64,000 nucleotides of DNA from Lineus longissimus (taxonomy: Eukaryota; Nemertea; Pilidiophora; Heteronemertea; Lineidae): the NCBI RefSeq assembly GCF_910592395.1, contig NC_088320.1, positions 5,022,001-5,086,000 on the forward strand. The letters run 5' to 3'. The translations under genes were made by a program, and so were the position numbers. Positions 1-10,740 of this stretch are shown piece after piece. How positions within the stretch are numbered: the stretch's first letter is position 1; the number at the start of each line of letters is the position of its first letter. The notes under the pieces are model-generated. The model searched no databases, was not told where the DNA came from, and saw only the letters and a list, made by a program, of their open reading frames with translations.

Positions 1-20
1 ACCTGCGACGAAACACCTAC

Positions 21-3000
21 CACGGTAGCAGCGTCGTTTTCTTCATCATTTTTCAACAGCGTCGAGCACTGAAGCTGACACGAGTCGAGATCTTCAATCG
101 TGAGGTAAAGCTGCGCAAGTTGCAGCATGACTTTGCTGTCGTTGTCCAGGTAAGTCAGCGCCTCTTTGTAACACTTGATGGCCTTGTCGTAGTCACGCTG
201 GATGGTACCGTACTCAGCCATCTGGCAACAGATACTGAAAGAGAAGTTTTGAAAAGTTGTTTAGGACTGCTGGGTTATCCGCCCGGGCTGGGAGTGCATG
301 GAGCGACTGGTCCATTGCAGCACCACTCCCCAGGCAAGTCTGGCAACAATTCATACTCCAGGGTCGAGGGACTTCGGTGACGGGGCCGAGTATGGAACCA
401 CAACCCCATGAAGAAATTTCCTCCACAGAGCGGATTGTTACTGATAGATGTCTCTTATACACAAACACATGACAAAAATCACTCACTTTGAAGCAAATCT
501 GCGCTGTACCGGCACACCATCTGGTTGTTCCAGCTGAACTCTCTTCAGAACTCTAGCCTGCATGTCCCGGGCCTTGTTCAGGGAGTGGAGGGAGTCCTCA
601 ACGCGGTCCTGGCGTTTGTAGACTTTGGAGAGGAGCACGAGGTACTTGGCCTCATCTTGCATGGTCTGGAGGTCAGTCACTTGCATGAAAGAAATAGATG
701 TCAAATTACCACTGAGTTAGAGTGGAGCACCATGAAGCAAGAATTAAACTGTAATATTTTGTCTTCCATGCATGGTCCTGAGTAGCCCCACTCTCCCTGT
801 CTTCAGTCCTAGGTCTCATTTTATACACACCAGCTGAAATTTGCCTGGTCACTTATGAAAAAATCGCGGGGCAAAAAAGATAATTGAAAAAAGGCAGGGT
901 GTTGCGCTACAACTCTTTTGCTGAAACACTAGTTCTGTCTTCAGGTGTTTTTCAGACAGAAAATCGGTGATCTATTCTAACTATGTATAATTAACGTGAG
1001 AGTGGAATTTGTGGTAAAAAGACATAAGATGTGGCTGAATTTGAACTCTTAGTAGACCAGGACTTCCTCAGAATCAGCATCTGAATGATAAATGCTAGCC
1101 AGAGTTTGGTGACGACCACTTTTGCAAACTACCCTCCTACTAATTGAGATGTTAACTATTCTGAGTGAGAGAGAGCTATTTTGGCGACAGTTCTGTACAT
1201 GCTGCTATTTACTCGAGTGGTCCTTTAACTGGGTGAAAGAGAACTATTTGGGCAACATTTCTGTACATGCTGCTATTTACCCGAGTTGTCCTTTAACTGG
1301 GTGAAAGAGAACTATTTGGGCGACAGTTCTGTACATGCTGCTATTCATCCAGCTCGTCCTTTAACTGGGTGAAAGGGAGCTATTTTCACTGGCAGTAGCA
1401 CACACTGTTTTCAATCACAGAAATAAATCTTCACAAAAAATTATTAATCAAACCAACTTACTGATCAGAACAGGAACAACAACTTTAAGGAACACCCAAA
1501 TCTCAGTGGCGGATTAAAATGGGGGGGGGGGGGGTATTAAGCACCCCTAATTTTGTATGAGATCAAAATTTTTTTAGGGGGCCTCTCCCCAACAAGCAAA
1601 AAACTTCTACGTTTAGCCCTTAGTCTAGATGCCCGGGAAAGGCATTGGTCGATAAATTTTCAAATCTTTCTGGGGAGCGCCCCCAGACAGCACTCATTTT
1701 CAAGATTGCACCCTGGGTGTGGACCCCTATACGAAATTCCAGGGTCCGCTACTGAGACTCGACACGAAAAGTTCCACAACTGCATGAAGTTTTTGAAAAC
1801 CCAATAACAGAACCATCAATGAGTCATTCCACATTTTTAAAGATTACAAACCTGAACTCATAGTAGAGTTTCGAAAGAATTTACAAATAATACATGTAAC
1901 ATAAAATCAAAAATTAATAAGCGAGCCTTATATATTTTTGATAAAATGCAGCACCCAAGTAAAGGTTTAGATGCAGCGCAAAACAGAGATGGCTTTCAAA
2001 ATCCAATGGTTTAATTATGTGTGACCAAAATGAAATAAACAACTCGAAAAACACATTTTTTCTTCATTCATGTTTCACTGACACTGCAACCATACTTGGA
2101 AAAGCATCGAAAATATATCTTGGATTAAAACCGTATTCAAAACCATCTCTGTTCATGGAAAAGGTTTTAAAAAGCGTTGCGATCTTACCTGATACTGTCG
2201 GAAGAAAAAGCAAAAAATATGTGAGGAAAAAATATAGAAAAAATGTGTTGATGTTGTTTTATCCGTCATATTGTCTTGCATTGATATAAGAAGATACAGC
2301 ATTTTCGCGTCAAAATTTGCATCACTGATCGACGTGTCTGTTCTGTTGCGGATCGAAAACTATCAGAGTAAAAGTAAAAGTAGCAAAAACTAGAAAATAT
2401 GAAGGGCATTATTTATGGCTATTTATCCTCCCGCAGCATGCCTTTATATTGTTCCTAAAGTACACTTGAGCAGAACAGCTAGTGGAAGGCCTGCTATTGG
2501 AGGATGCCGTGCTAAAAATAGAACTAACCTTGACCTTCGTGTTCCAACGCCTGCTTGAGGACCTTTTCTGCCTTATCGTACTGACGAAGTTTCAGGAGAA
2601 GCTCGGCGAGATCATGCCTACGAATGATGAAAAAATACAATGTCATCTTCTGCTGTGGTATGTTTCAGTGTAGTTTTATTCTGAACTCAGGTAGCCAGTA
2701 ACACATGTGAATTCCTATCCCAGCCTCATCTAAAATGGCTACACGTGCTTGGTCAAATTTTCCATCGGGGTCTGGGTTCTAGCCTATGCATGTGTAGAAG
2801 GGGAGGGGGGCTGAAAAATTGGAAAACTATGCGTACGTACAAAACGAACAGCCCTGAAAGAAAGTGTTAACAGCACCTACCTCAAATGTTGTTGATTTTG
2901 CGACTTCAGCGCGGCCTCGTAATAACTGATCGCCTTCCCATAATTGTGCGTCTTGACTAGAGCCTGGCCGATCTTACTCGCCAGGGAACTGTCCTTGGGG

Positions 3001-6000
3001 TTCTTTTTTAGGGCAGACTCGTAGATCTCAATCGCTTTTTCGGGCTGAAACGAGGTACAGATGATCAAGTCTCTAATTGACTTCTGTCGGTATCAAATTA
3101 GGACAGGTGCGTCACAAGGTCACAGGCAAAACCCCCCACCCAGGACAGAAAATGACTCCTAGATTCTCTGGGTTCAAAGTTCAAAACTTACCTCTTGAAT
3201 ATTCATATACGCGTCTCCGAGCAACAAATATGTATGAGGACTCGGCTGCTTGTCGACGAGTTCTCGGTAACAGCCAGCATACAGGCGCTTATCCTTACGA
3301 TAATTCAAGTAGATGTCGGCCATTTTCTCTCTTGCTTGGATGAAATACGGCCGACCCGCTTTAACGCTTCTGAGCGTGTTTAATGCGTTTTCCGAATCGC
3401 CACGGTTCAGTGACAATTCTGCATTCGCGATGATGATTCTGTTTTCCTCCGTTGTGCCGCTGAACTCGTTGATGGCGTCCTGCATGACCTTGGCGGCCTC
3501 GTGCTGAATATGATAAGATTCAACCTTTACACCACCACTTTCAGGAATGGACGCCTCCAATACATAAACTGGAAGAATCTATACCACAAAATTTGGGGAA
3601 AAATATGGTATTTGGAAATGGTATTCTAGTCTAAAAGTAAAAGAAAGAGTTTTTTGCGGCAGAATATATTTGCGAGCATGACCTACTCGCGAAATTTGGC
3701 TAAATGAAAATTTGGTTACTGTCAGTCGTGGTGCACCTAAGCAGCAGGTTTCCCATTCAGAGAAAAAATTTGGTTCCTACCTGCGCATTCTGAATCCTGT
3801 AGGCCTCGGCCAACTCCAAAAATACAGAGACTCGATCATTCATACTGATGGTGGGGATTTTACTGCTCGATTTCTTGATGTTCAGGGTTCGCCCTGAAAA
3901 CATGATTGGAAAACATGACATGTTAAGATGAGGTTTTCCCTTTTCCGGCCAACTAATTCCTTGAAAATGAGAAATTATTTTTCCCTTTTCCGGCCAACGG
4001 ATTCCTTGAAAATGCAAAATTATTTTTTCCCTTTTCCGGCCAACTAATTCCTTGAAAATGCGAAATCTTCAATGGTCTGACAGCTTAACCGCCACTTTAC
4101 TTACCGGCCTTCTTTACCCCCGGCAACTGCATGGCTGTCTGAAGCGTCTTCACAGCCTCGTCGTAGTTGCCCGACTTCTTCTGAATTCTTGCCTTGATCA
4201 GGTGATAGGTCGGATGCTCCCTGACCTCGAAGTGATGACTCAAACCCATCTCCAACGACTGGTCGGCATTTTTGTAGTTGCCTTTCTGGAGGAAGATCTG
4301 CGCCAACAGGATGTGAGCGATTGACATGGTGCTGTCGACGTCTAGGCAATGCTGGAGGGTACTCTGGGCAGCATCCACATCGCCTAAAATGAAAAAAATC
4401 ATAACATCATTTTATCACTCTGAAGGGAAGGCATATACCTAGTTTGTATCAATAGCGTAAGATAGGGAAACATTGGCCCCGAGGTAGGTTGAATTTGTCC
4501 CAAACATTTTCCACACAATTTAGCATACATGGTAAATCTTCTATTTCAATTGAATCACTGTACAAAAGATGTTAAGAGGTAATGGGCTGTCATGATAGTT
4601 TTAGCCGGAAAAAGCCAGGGTATGGGACATAAGCTTTGATGTGGTACGTAACTTAGTTGCGTGGTTGCCAGAAGTGTTGACCACAAGGCTATGAGACTCG
4701 TCTTAATTATCATGCTTACCTCCTAAGAATTTGACTTTTCCCATCAGGAATAGGGCATCTAACATGCCAGGGACGGCTCGGGTCAGCGGGTCGAGGACTT
4801 GCCCACAGCGCTTCAGGACAGGGTTGCCCATTTGGCTGGACTGGGTATCAGGCTGAAAAGTAGTGATATAAAAATGTAATTCAACTGGGTATTGTATGTT
4901 AAATAAGGAAGGCTATATTGCAAGTCCATCTCCTGAATGCCAATTTAAACAAGAGATAAGAAAAGACGAATGCGCAATGTTTTTTTCTTCAAATACCCCC
5001 TCTTTGGCCGTCTCAAGTCACGGTAGACAGTATTAACCCTTTCACTGCGGCAGCCATGGGCTGACAGCCGATACCATAATAAAGTGGAGTTAACTTTTAA
5101 ACTGTCGCCATCTATACTATAAGAATGAAACTAAATCTGCTGGAGATCGCTACATATACAGTCCCTTTTGCGTGAAACTGTAAATATTCCGTTGGAGATA
5201 TGGACTATGGAGAGCAGTAATTTATGCCAACAAGATTCAGAAGACTACTGCAGTATCTAATTTTCTAAAAAGCATACTGAAGGTGCAGTACCATATAAAG
5301 CCAACATTGATTCGACATGTATTATAAATTCCACACCGATGTAAATCAGACCAACCAATGCAAAATCGAACCAGAAATTTACATTTGCAAATTTTTTACA
5401 TACAACTACATGTATCCACCAGACTTGTTGATATTAGATCTAAGGCACTGCCCTATTGGCGACTAAATTGAGCAAAGCAGAGAAATGGGAACTTTTCTTT
5501 TTCAGAGTGACTTTCAAACAGTCGCCTTTGATTTAGTCACATGTTTGCATTGCATGTTAAGCAGGCTAACAACAGTCTTACCTCATCTTTCTGAGATGGA
5601 ATGAAAACAAAATCAGTGATAAACAAATTTGAAACAAACGCCTATTCACAGAAACTGATTGGCATAAAATCGAAAAATTTCGATGAAGAATCTGCAAACA
5701 GGACACCAAGGAGCAGCATTTGATATTCAAGTTATTGAGGGGCATGAGGGATGGGTACTTCAATTCATTTCAATTTTAAGATGTTACATTTTATACCCAC
5801 CTGTTGAGGAGCAAACTGCATGTACTCGTGGACAACTTGGATCAAGAAGTCAGGGTTGATATTCAAGTAATAGATAGGCCCGAGTGGTAGGCCTTTAATC
5901 CCTGCAAAGTGATTCTCTATCGCTTCATCAAGCATCTCGATCACTTTTTCTGCGTCGGCGTTGCGTTTCCTCGCAAGGACAGCGCTAAGGTACATAAGCT

Positions 6001-7512
6001 CCTGAAATTGCAAATTTTCAAGTTTGATGAGGACTTTGCTTCGACTCTATAGTAGTTTGATCTACACTCCCTGTCACAAGTGACAAACCTCTGCTACGCA
6101 CAACCTACACTCTGGTGCCGCTTACCTACTGGTAACTGGAAAGCTGACATATTTCAGAATTTATTATTGGGAATTAATTCTTGTGGAATTGATTACAGCC
6201 ATCTAATATTTAAAGAATAATCAATAAAAAGGTTTCTCATAGTGATGGTTTCAGACCGACTCAAATGCGTGGAAAGTGACTAATAATATCATTCGGTGCT
6301 TTACTAAATATTCATTACAGAGTCAACCAACAACCAATAGAGTATGGAGAACTAAGCATGGGAAAGTCTTTCTTTTGGTGGAATAAAGATTACGATTAAT
6401 CATCACTGCAGTGTTTTCATGATAAAATGGTCTAGAATTTCGCCAGCAAACAACATAATATGTGAAACTGAAACCTGCTAGGTGGTTTGATTTTCGAAAC
6501 AACTGAATTCTGGGTTAATTTCAAACATAAGCATTTAGATCAGTGTTGATGTGTGCTGATGTTGTGCATAGGCCAGATAAAAAAAGAAAGTTGTTGACCG
6601 TCCCTGCACAACCCTACGAAACACCTTGGTGCCCGCGTTTTATGTTTTATATTCGACAGCACTCTTCAAGATGTTTAACATGCAAATTTGGCACCATGTA
6701 CATGTACAAAACATGATAGGCATTTTTTATCTAGAAAGAGCAAACATTTGTGAGGATTCAATACAAGGGATGAATACTTATGGATTTGCTTTTTAAAAAC
6801 ATTTCACAAAGGTTTTGTTACCCCAGTCGTCAAATACCCAAAAATTATGAAAGGACGATCAACAATTTTTTTTGTCTGGCCTTAGCTGAGTGACTACTCT
6901 AGCTGGAACTTTGAGTTTGAATCATGTGTTTTAAAGCCGACGGTATACTAACCCCCTTGACGTGTTGCTGTCAGAGAAAGTACATAGTGTCAATGAAATG
7001 TTAAAGGAGACTATAGAAAGGAGCCAGTAGGTCAAATTGAATTACACAAAGTTGCCAATAGGGGTCTCTCCTTATCTCACAAAACATTAAAACTATTCGC
7101 GCTTGTACGCAGAACACACTTATCGCTGAATCAAACACAACCATGGCCCCAAGTTCTGCATATAAGTCACCAGAAATGTGGAAATGTGGAAAGTTTTTGT
7201 CCTTGAGACACAACAATTTTTTGAGTTTTCAAATGATTTTTGCCTCTCCAGCACTTACGCAAAATATGTTATCTGAAAATGTCCATGTACATGTAGTTAC
7301 TTCTACCAGCTTACCGATGTCTTTCCAATACTCTGTTGAATTTCGTTCAAGAACTCCAACTGCTGTGCAGCATCCTCTAGCTGCTCTTCAAGAAGTTGGC
7401 AGTGGATGATGCCTGTCAGAGCAGCGACACTCGTTTCGTCCAGCTTCATTGCATTCCTAAGTAAATGTAACAAGAATGATGACAAGGATGGAAATGAGCT
7501 AACGCTGAAGAA

Positions 7513-7553
<41 letters not shown>

Positions 7554-10025
7554 GCACATTTCAAAGAAGATTCGACCGTTGCCTTACCTGTAGCACTTCA
7601 TGGCGTCCTTCACCCGTCCTTGCAGGAGGAGTTCGTAGGCTAGCTCATTCACAAAGTCAGCTGTGCCGTTATCGATGCTGACCGCACGCTCGGCCATGAA
7701 GTAGGTCTGCTGGAGGACGGCATGGTGGCGCCCCGCCTAAAAGAGTGACACAAGGTGTAAGTTACAGACATACGATGTGGTTGACGCATAACTGGCTTTC
7801 CTGGCAGAAACTGAGATAACAAAGATCATCTTAGGGGTTTTAGCACACACTGATAGGGTTTTTCCATCAGGAATAGTACTGCTTTTCATACTGAAGACGA
7901 GTTAATATCAAGACCTGTGACAAATTTTAAGGCATTTAGGAGCATTACCAAGCCTCATTAAGAGGCAGTTTGAACGCCGGCTTACCACACGACAGAAGAC
8001 TTTTGAGAGTTCATTATATTTGAAAGCATTTCTTGGTTCAACTCTGTCCATCATTTGGAGGAGATCTTGAAGATTGTTTGCAGCCTGAAACAATAAAATA
8101 TGGGTTTAGTCTTTACAGGGTGTACCAACATACGACGATGCTACATATCTGTCAGAACTGCTAAAACTCTACTCGCTTGCCAGGCCCCTTAGATCACAGG
8201 TCCCCTCACTGAACCAAGGTGGAACAGCACACCTGTTCTACCAATGGACACTCTTAAATTTGTCTTGTTTGAATTGACACGGTTCTAGGACAGTCTCTTA
8301 CGTCTTGATAATTCCCCTCGCGGCACAGCTGATGAAGGATGATGAATCTATGTGCCTCGATACACTGAGAATCGAGATGGATTGCCCTGTGTGCAGTCTC
8401 CACGGTTTGTTCCCAGTCCTGCATAGCCAGTTGTAGTTTCATCTTCTCAACAAGAGCTGGGGCGAAATTTGGGAAGGCTACGACGGCCTGGTTGACGAAT
8501 TCTAAGGCCCCGCTGTAGTTGTGACGAATTTCAAAATATTTCGCTTTTCCAAATAGTGCATCTAAATCTTTAGCTCCGTCTTGGCTGAAATTTAAAATGA
8601 GTTGCTTTATGGAAGTTTTTGTTGTCTCCAAACACTGTGAGGGTGGAGCTAGAATGTGGTCAAAATCAAGCTGCCCTGCTGAGGTTTCGGGGAAAATGTC
8701 AAAACGGATGTACTGTTATGGAAGTGTCTTGTAAGGAACATTTTGCCGTACTCACTTCATAGCGTCATCAAAATATTTGACGGCTTTTTTAACATAAGCG
8801 TCCCGACCACACATCAGGTCAATCCAGCCCTTGATGATGAGGCCCTCCTTCGACGACTGGCCGTTCATCTTCAGCATCCTATCGATGTACTCTCGCGCCT
8901 TGTCATAGCGGCCGCTATGAAAGAGGAAGACGCCGGCGAAGTACAGGCCCTGAAATTAATTGAAAAGGCCTTTGAAACAGGTTTACCAGACTGGATTGGA
9001 TTCAGTAAAGGTTTACATATATGTAGACCTGTAGGTAAGGTTTACATAGACATGTTTTTACCTTTTCCCCGGATTGTTTCCTTTGCTCCTTTAGTTTCAT
9101 GTCAAGAGATTGCACTGCCTCAGTATCTGAAGAAAATAATAACAATAAAAAATACATAATAAATGCTTATTTTTGTCGAATCCAAAATTTCTGTAAAATA
9201 TCATATTCTTCTTTTGCCAGATTACACCATGTCTTCTGTTTTTTTCCAATCATCCAAGAAATGCTTTTTTTGTAATTTTTTATTCAGCAAATCGTAGTCA
9301 TTCACAATTTTAAAAAAAGATCCACATAACTTTTACAATGTACCCAAACATTGACACGTACCAACTGTTTTACATTTCTTATGAGCAAAAATCAAAGCCA
9401 TTATTGAACAAAGATTGACATCCACTTTGTCCTTCAGCATTTCAAGTTCCCGCATCCCCTCTTGTACCCGGTCTTCCAACACCATGGCATAGGCATTGAA
9501 GAATTTGAGGACAGGATCATTGCCGTATTTCTTAAGTCCTTCGATGGCAGCATTTTGCATATGACGAAAGTACTTTTCACGGCAGTAGTAGTTGATTTTT
9601 GCCTGTGAAAGAAGAACACAAAAAAGAAATATTGAATCAAACATGAGTTAGAAGACGATTTTTTCCTACTAGTTCATTTCCAGCGACATGTCATTTCCTT
9701 TCCATTTGCGTAAATTCACGAACAAATCTTTCTTAAATTTCTTTAAAAATCTGGTGGTCTGTATAGGCCTAGATGATATTGACACAGCTGGCCAACACCA
9801 ACAAAGGCAATAAGCCAAATGGGGATGGCAATGCCAATGCCGTGGTGTATGGTGAATGGCAAAGTCAAAGAGCCGAGGCAAATTACGATCCTACGGTACG
9901 CCCTACGGCTAGGCTACGCCTAGTACCGGGCGTAACTACACTCTACAGAAAAGTGTAGCCGGTAATGTATCAAATTCAAGCAGATTGTTATGGCCTACCA
10001 AAGTTGTGCTGTCAGAGTCCGCCAT
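21..10025 (-). CDS. TTC21B: IFT139 / tetratricopeptide repeat protein 21 (IFT-A subunit), N-terminal 966 residues
   Basis: This is the peripheral IFT-A subunit of the intraflagellar transport train, which acts in retrograde ciliary transport. Seventeen exons were read on the minus strand: 10025-9999, 9602-9362, 9126-9062, 8949-8756, 8584-8302, 8084-7986, 7736-7588, 7456-7315, 6001-5801, 4852-4720, 4383-4105, 3893-3781, 3503-3192, 3044-2881, 2617-2529, 679-487 and 234-21. Every junction has GT-AG ends and matching phase, giving 2898 nt with no stop. Family landmarks are clear: an [10 protein letters not shown]-like N-terminus, [59 protein letters not shown] and ARVLKRVQ, all spread over tandem TPR helices. 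The ATG at 10025 opens a 27 nt first exon encoding MADSDSTTL. The vertebrate protein has about 1316 residues, so about 350 C-terminal residues lie outside the window. Invertebrates often have a single gene serving for TTC21A and TTC21B, so the suffix is uncertain. Confidence 0.95.
1171..1386. repeat. 68 bp tandem repeat, about 3 copies
   Basis: In an intron of the IFT139 gene, the block that starts GAGAGCTATTTTGG and ends in CTTTAACTGGGTGAAA recurs at 1171, 1239 and 1307. A partial fourth unit begins at 1375. Copies differ by a few substitutions. No coding role is apparent. Confidence 0.85.
1504..1754. mobile_element. Short inverted-repeat element (MITE), possibly hAT-like
   Basis: The ends CAGTGGCGGA and TCCGCTACTG form a near-perfect 10 bp inverted repeat around about 250 bp without coding capacity. 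A run of 14 G lies at 1521-1534. CAGTGGCGGA-type ends are common in hAT MITEs, but I could not see a clear 8 bp target-site duplication, so the superfamily is inferred. It lies in an intron of the IFT139 gene. Confidence 0.5.
3932..4067. repeat. 45-46 bp tandem repeat, three copies, intronic
   Basis: The core CCCTTTTCCGGCCAA followed by TTCCTTGAAAATG recurs at 3938, 3983 and 4029. It fills the short intron between IFT139 exons 4105-4383 and 3781-3893. An open frame through it on the minus strand is a by-product of the 45 bp period. Confidence 0.9.
7002..7150. mobile_element. Dispersed element, truncated copy related to 33896-34125
   Basis: It begins TAAAGGAGACTATAG and continues GGAGCCAGTAGG, AAAACTATTC and CATGGCCC, in the same order as the copy at 33896-34125. 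The far end with its inverted repeat was not found here, so this copy looks 3'-truncated. It lies in an intron of the IFT139 gene. Confidence 0.65.
7514..7553. repeat. (AAC)n microsatellite
   Basis: About 13 uninterrupted AAC units lie 58 bp upstream of the splice acceptor of an IFT139 exon. On the minus strand it reads GTT/TTG and creates a spurious poly-Leu reading frame. Confidence 0.95.
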
Positions 10026-10740
10026 TCTGGACAGATCTATAGGTTCTCCCGACGATGAAAAAAGCCAAACAAGAGTCAAATATCACGATCTTCAGTTCGT
10101 TGCTGTTTTCATAGGAATTTGTATGGTTGAATACACACAAAAATGCACAGTAACTTTCGTTGGGGGATTTTCGTGTAAATCAGCCTTTTATTAGTTATGA
10201 CTGAGGTATATATTCTTGCATTAGGGTGAGATATCAATTTATGATCAGTCCATTTTGCATATATGGCATCAGTAGTTTTGAAAACAGTGTTTTTATGCGA
10301 TTTCTTGCTGCTGCTGTCAAAATGAAATTTTTGTTTATAGGCATGCGCCAACTGCGCATGAACGGAAGCGGTTTATCGTTCGGATTTCTTTCGAAGGTTT
10401 CCGAAGATTACCGACTAATGAGAAATGGTAGAAAGTTGATAGTTCTCACTTCCCTGTAAAAAAAACTATACCATTTCGCTTATCTGAGCCTATAGTTCAT
10501 TGATTGAGTGTTTACTTTAATAGTCAGATACTTACGATTAGTTACAAACCGTAACCTTCTTTGAAATAGCAAAAAATATGATATCCACATTTTTGACATT
10601 TGAAGGAATATCCTGTCGGTTCTCACAAGGAAGTCAGCACCATGACAATAGTACAACAACATGGAGTGACATGTCAAATGATGTAGGCAAAGCATTGACA
10701 AGTGCATATTTACTACAGTTTGCATAAGTTTGTACAAATA
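10026..10740. promoter_or_regulatory. Divergent (bidirectional) promoter region
   Basis: These 715 bp separate the start codons of the minus-strand IFT139 gene and the plus-strand GGGAP-motif gene. No other exon is evident. A 15 bp imperfect palindrome resembling an RFX X-box lies at 10542-10556. No TATA box is obvious in either direction. Transcription start sites cannot be placed by eye. Confidence 0.6.
10542..10556. promoter_or_regulatory. Candidate RFX X-box
   Basis: GTTACAAACCGTAAC is a dyad with 3 nt spacing. Against the consensus RYYNYY-N1-3-RRNRAC it mismatches at the last base of the left half-site and the first base of the right one. X-boxes are bound by RFX/DAF-19 factors that drive ciliary genes. 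Its place between two apparently ciliary genes supports the call, but the match is imperfect. Confidence 0.35.

Noticed and set aside
7303-7557. Poly-Leu open frame on the minus strand
   Set aside because: The Leu run is the (AAC)n microsatellite read in reverse; only 7315-7456 is a real exon of the IFT139 gene.
8743-9159. 138-residue plus-strand open frame
   Set aside because: It is antisense to the IFT139 exons 8756-8949 and 9062-9126, which have matching phases and clear homology.
9885-9960. Local inverted repeats (TACGGTACGCCC / GGGCGTA and ACTACACT / AGTGTAG)
   Set aside because: Short imperfect hairpins in IFT139 intron 1 with no second copy or flanking duplication to support an element.
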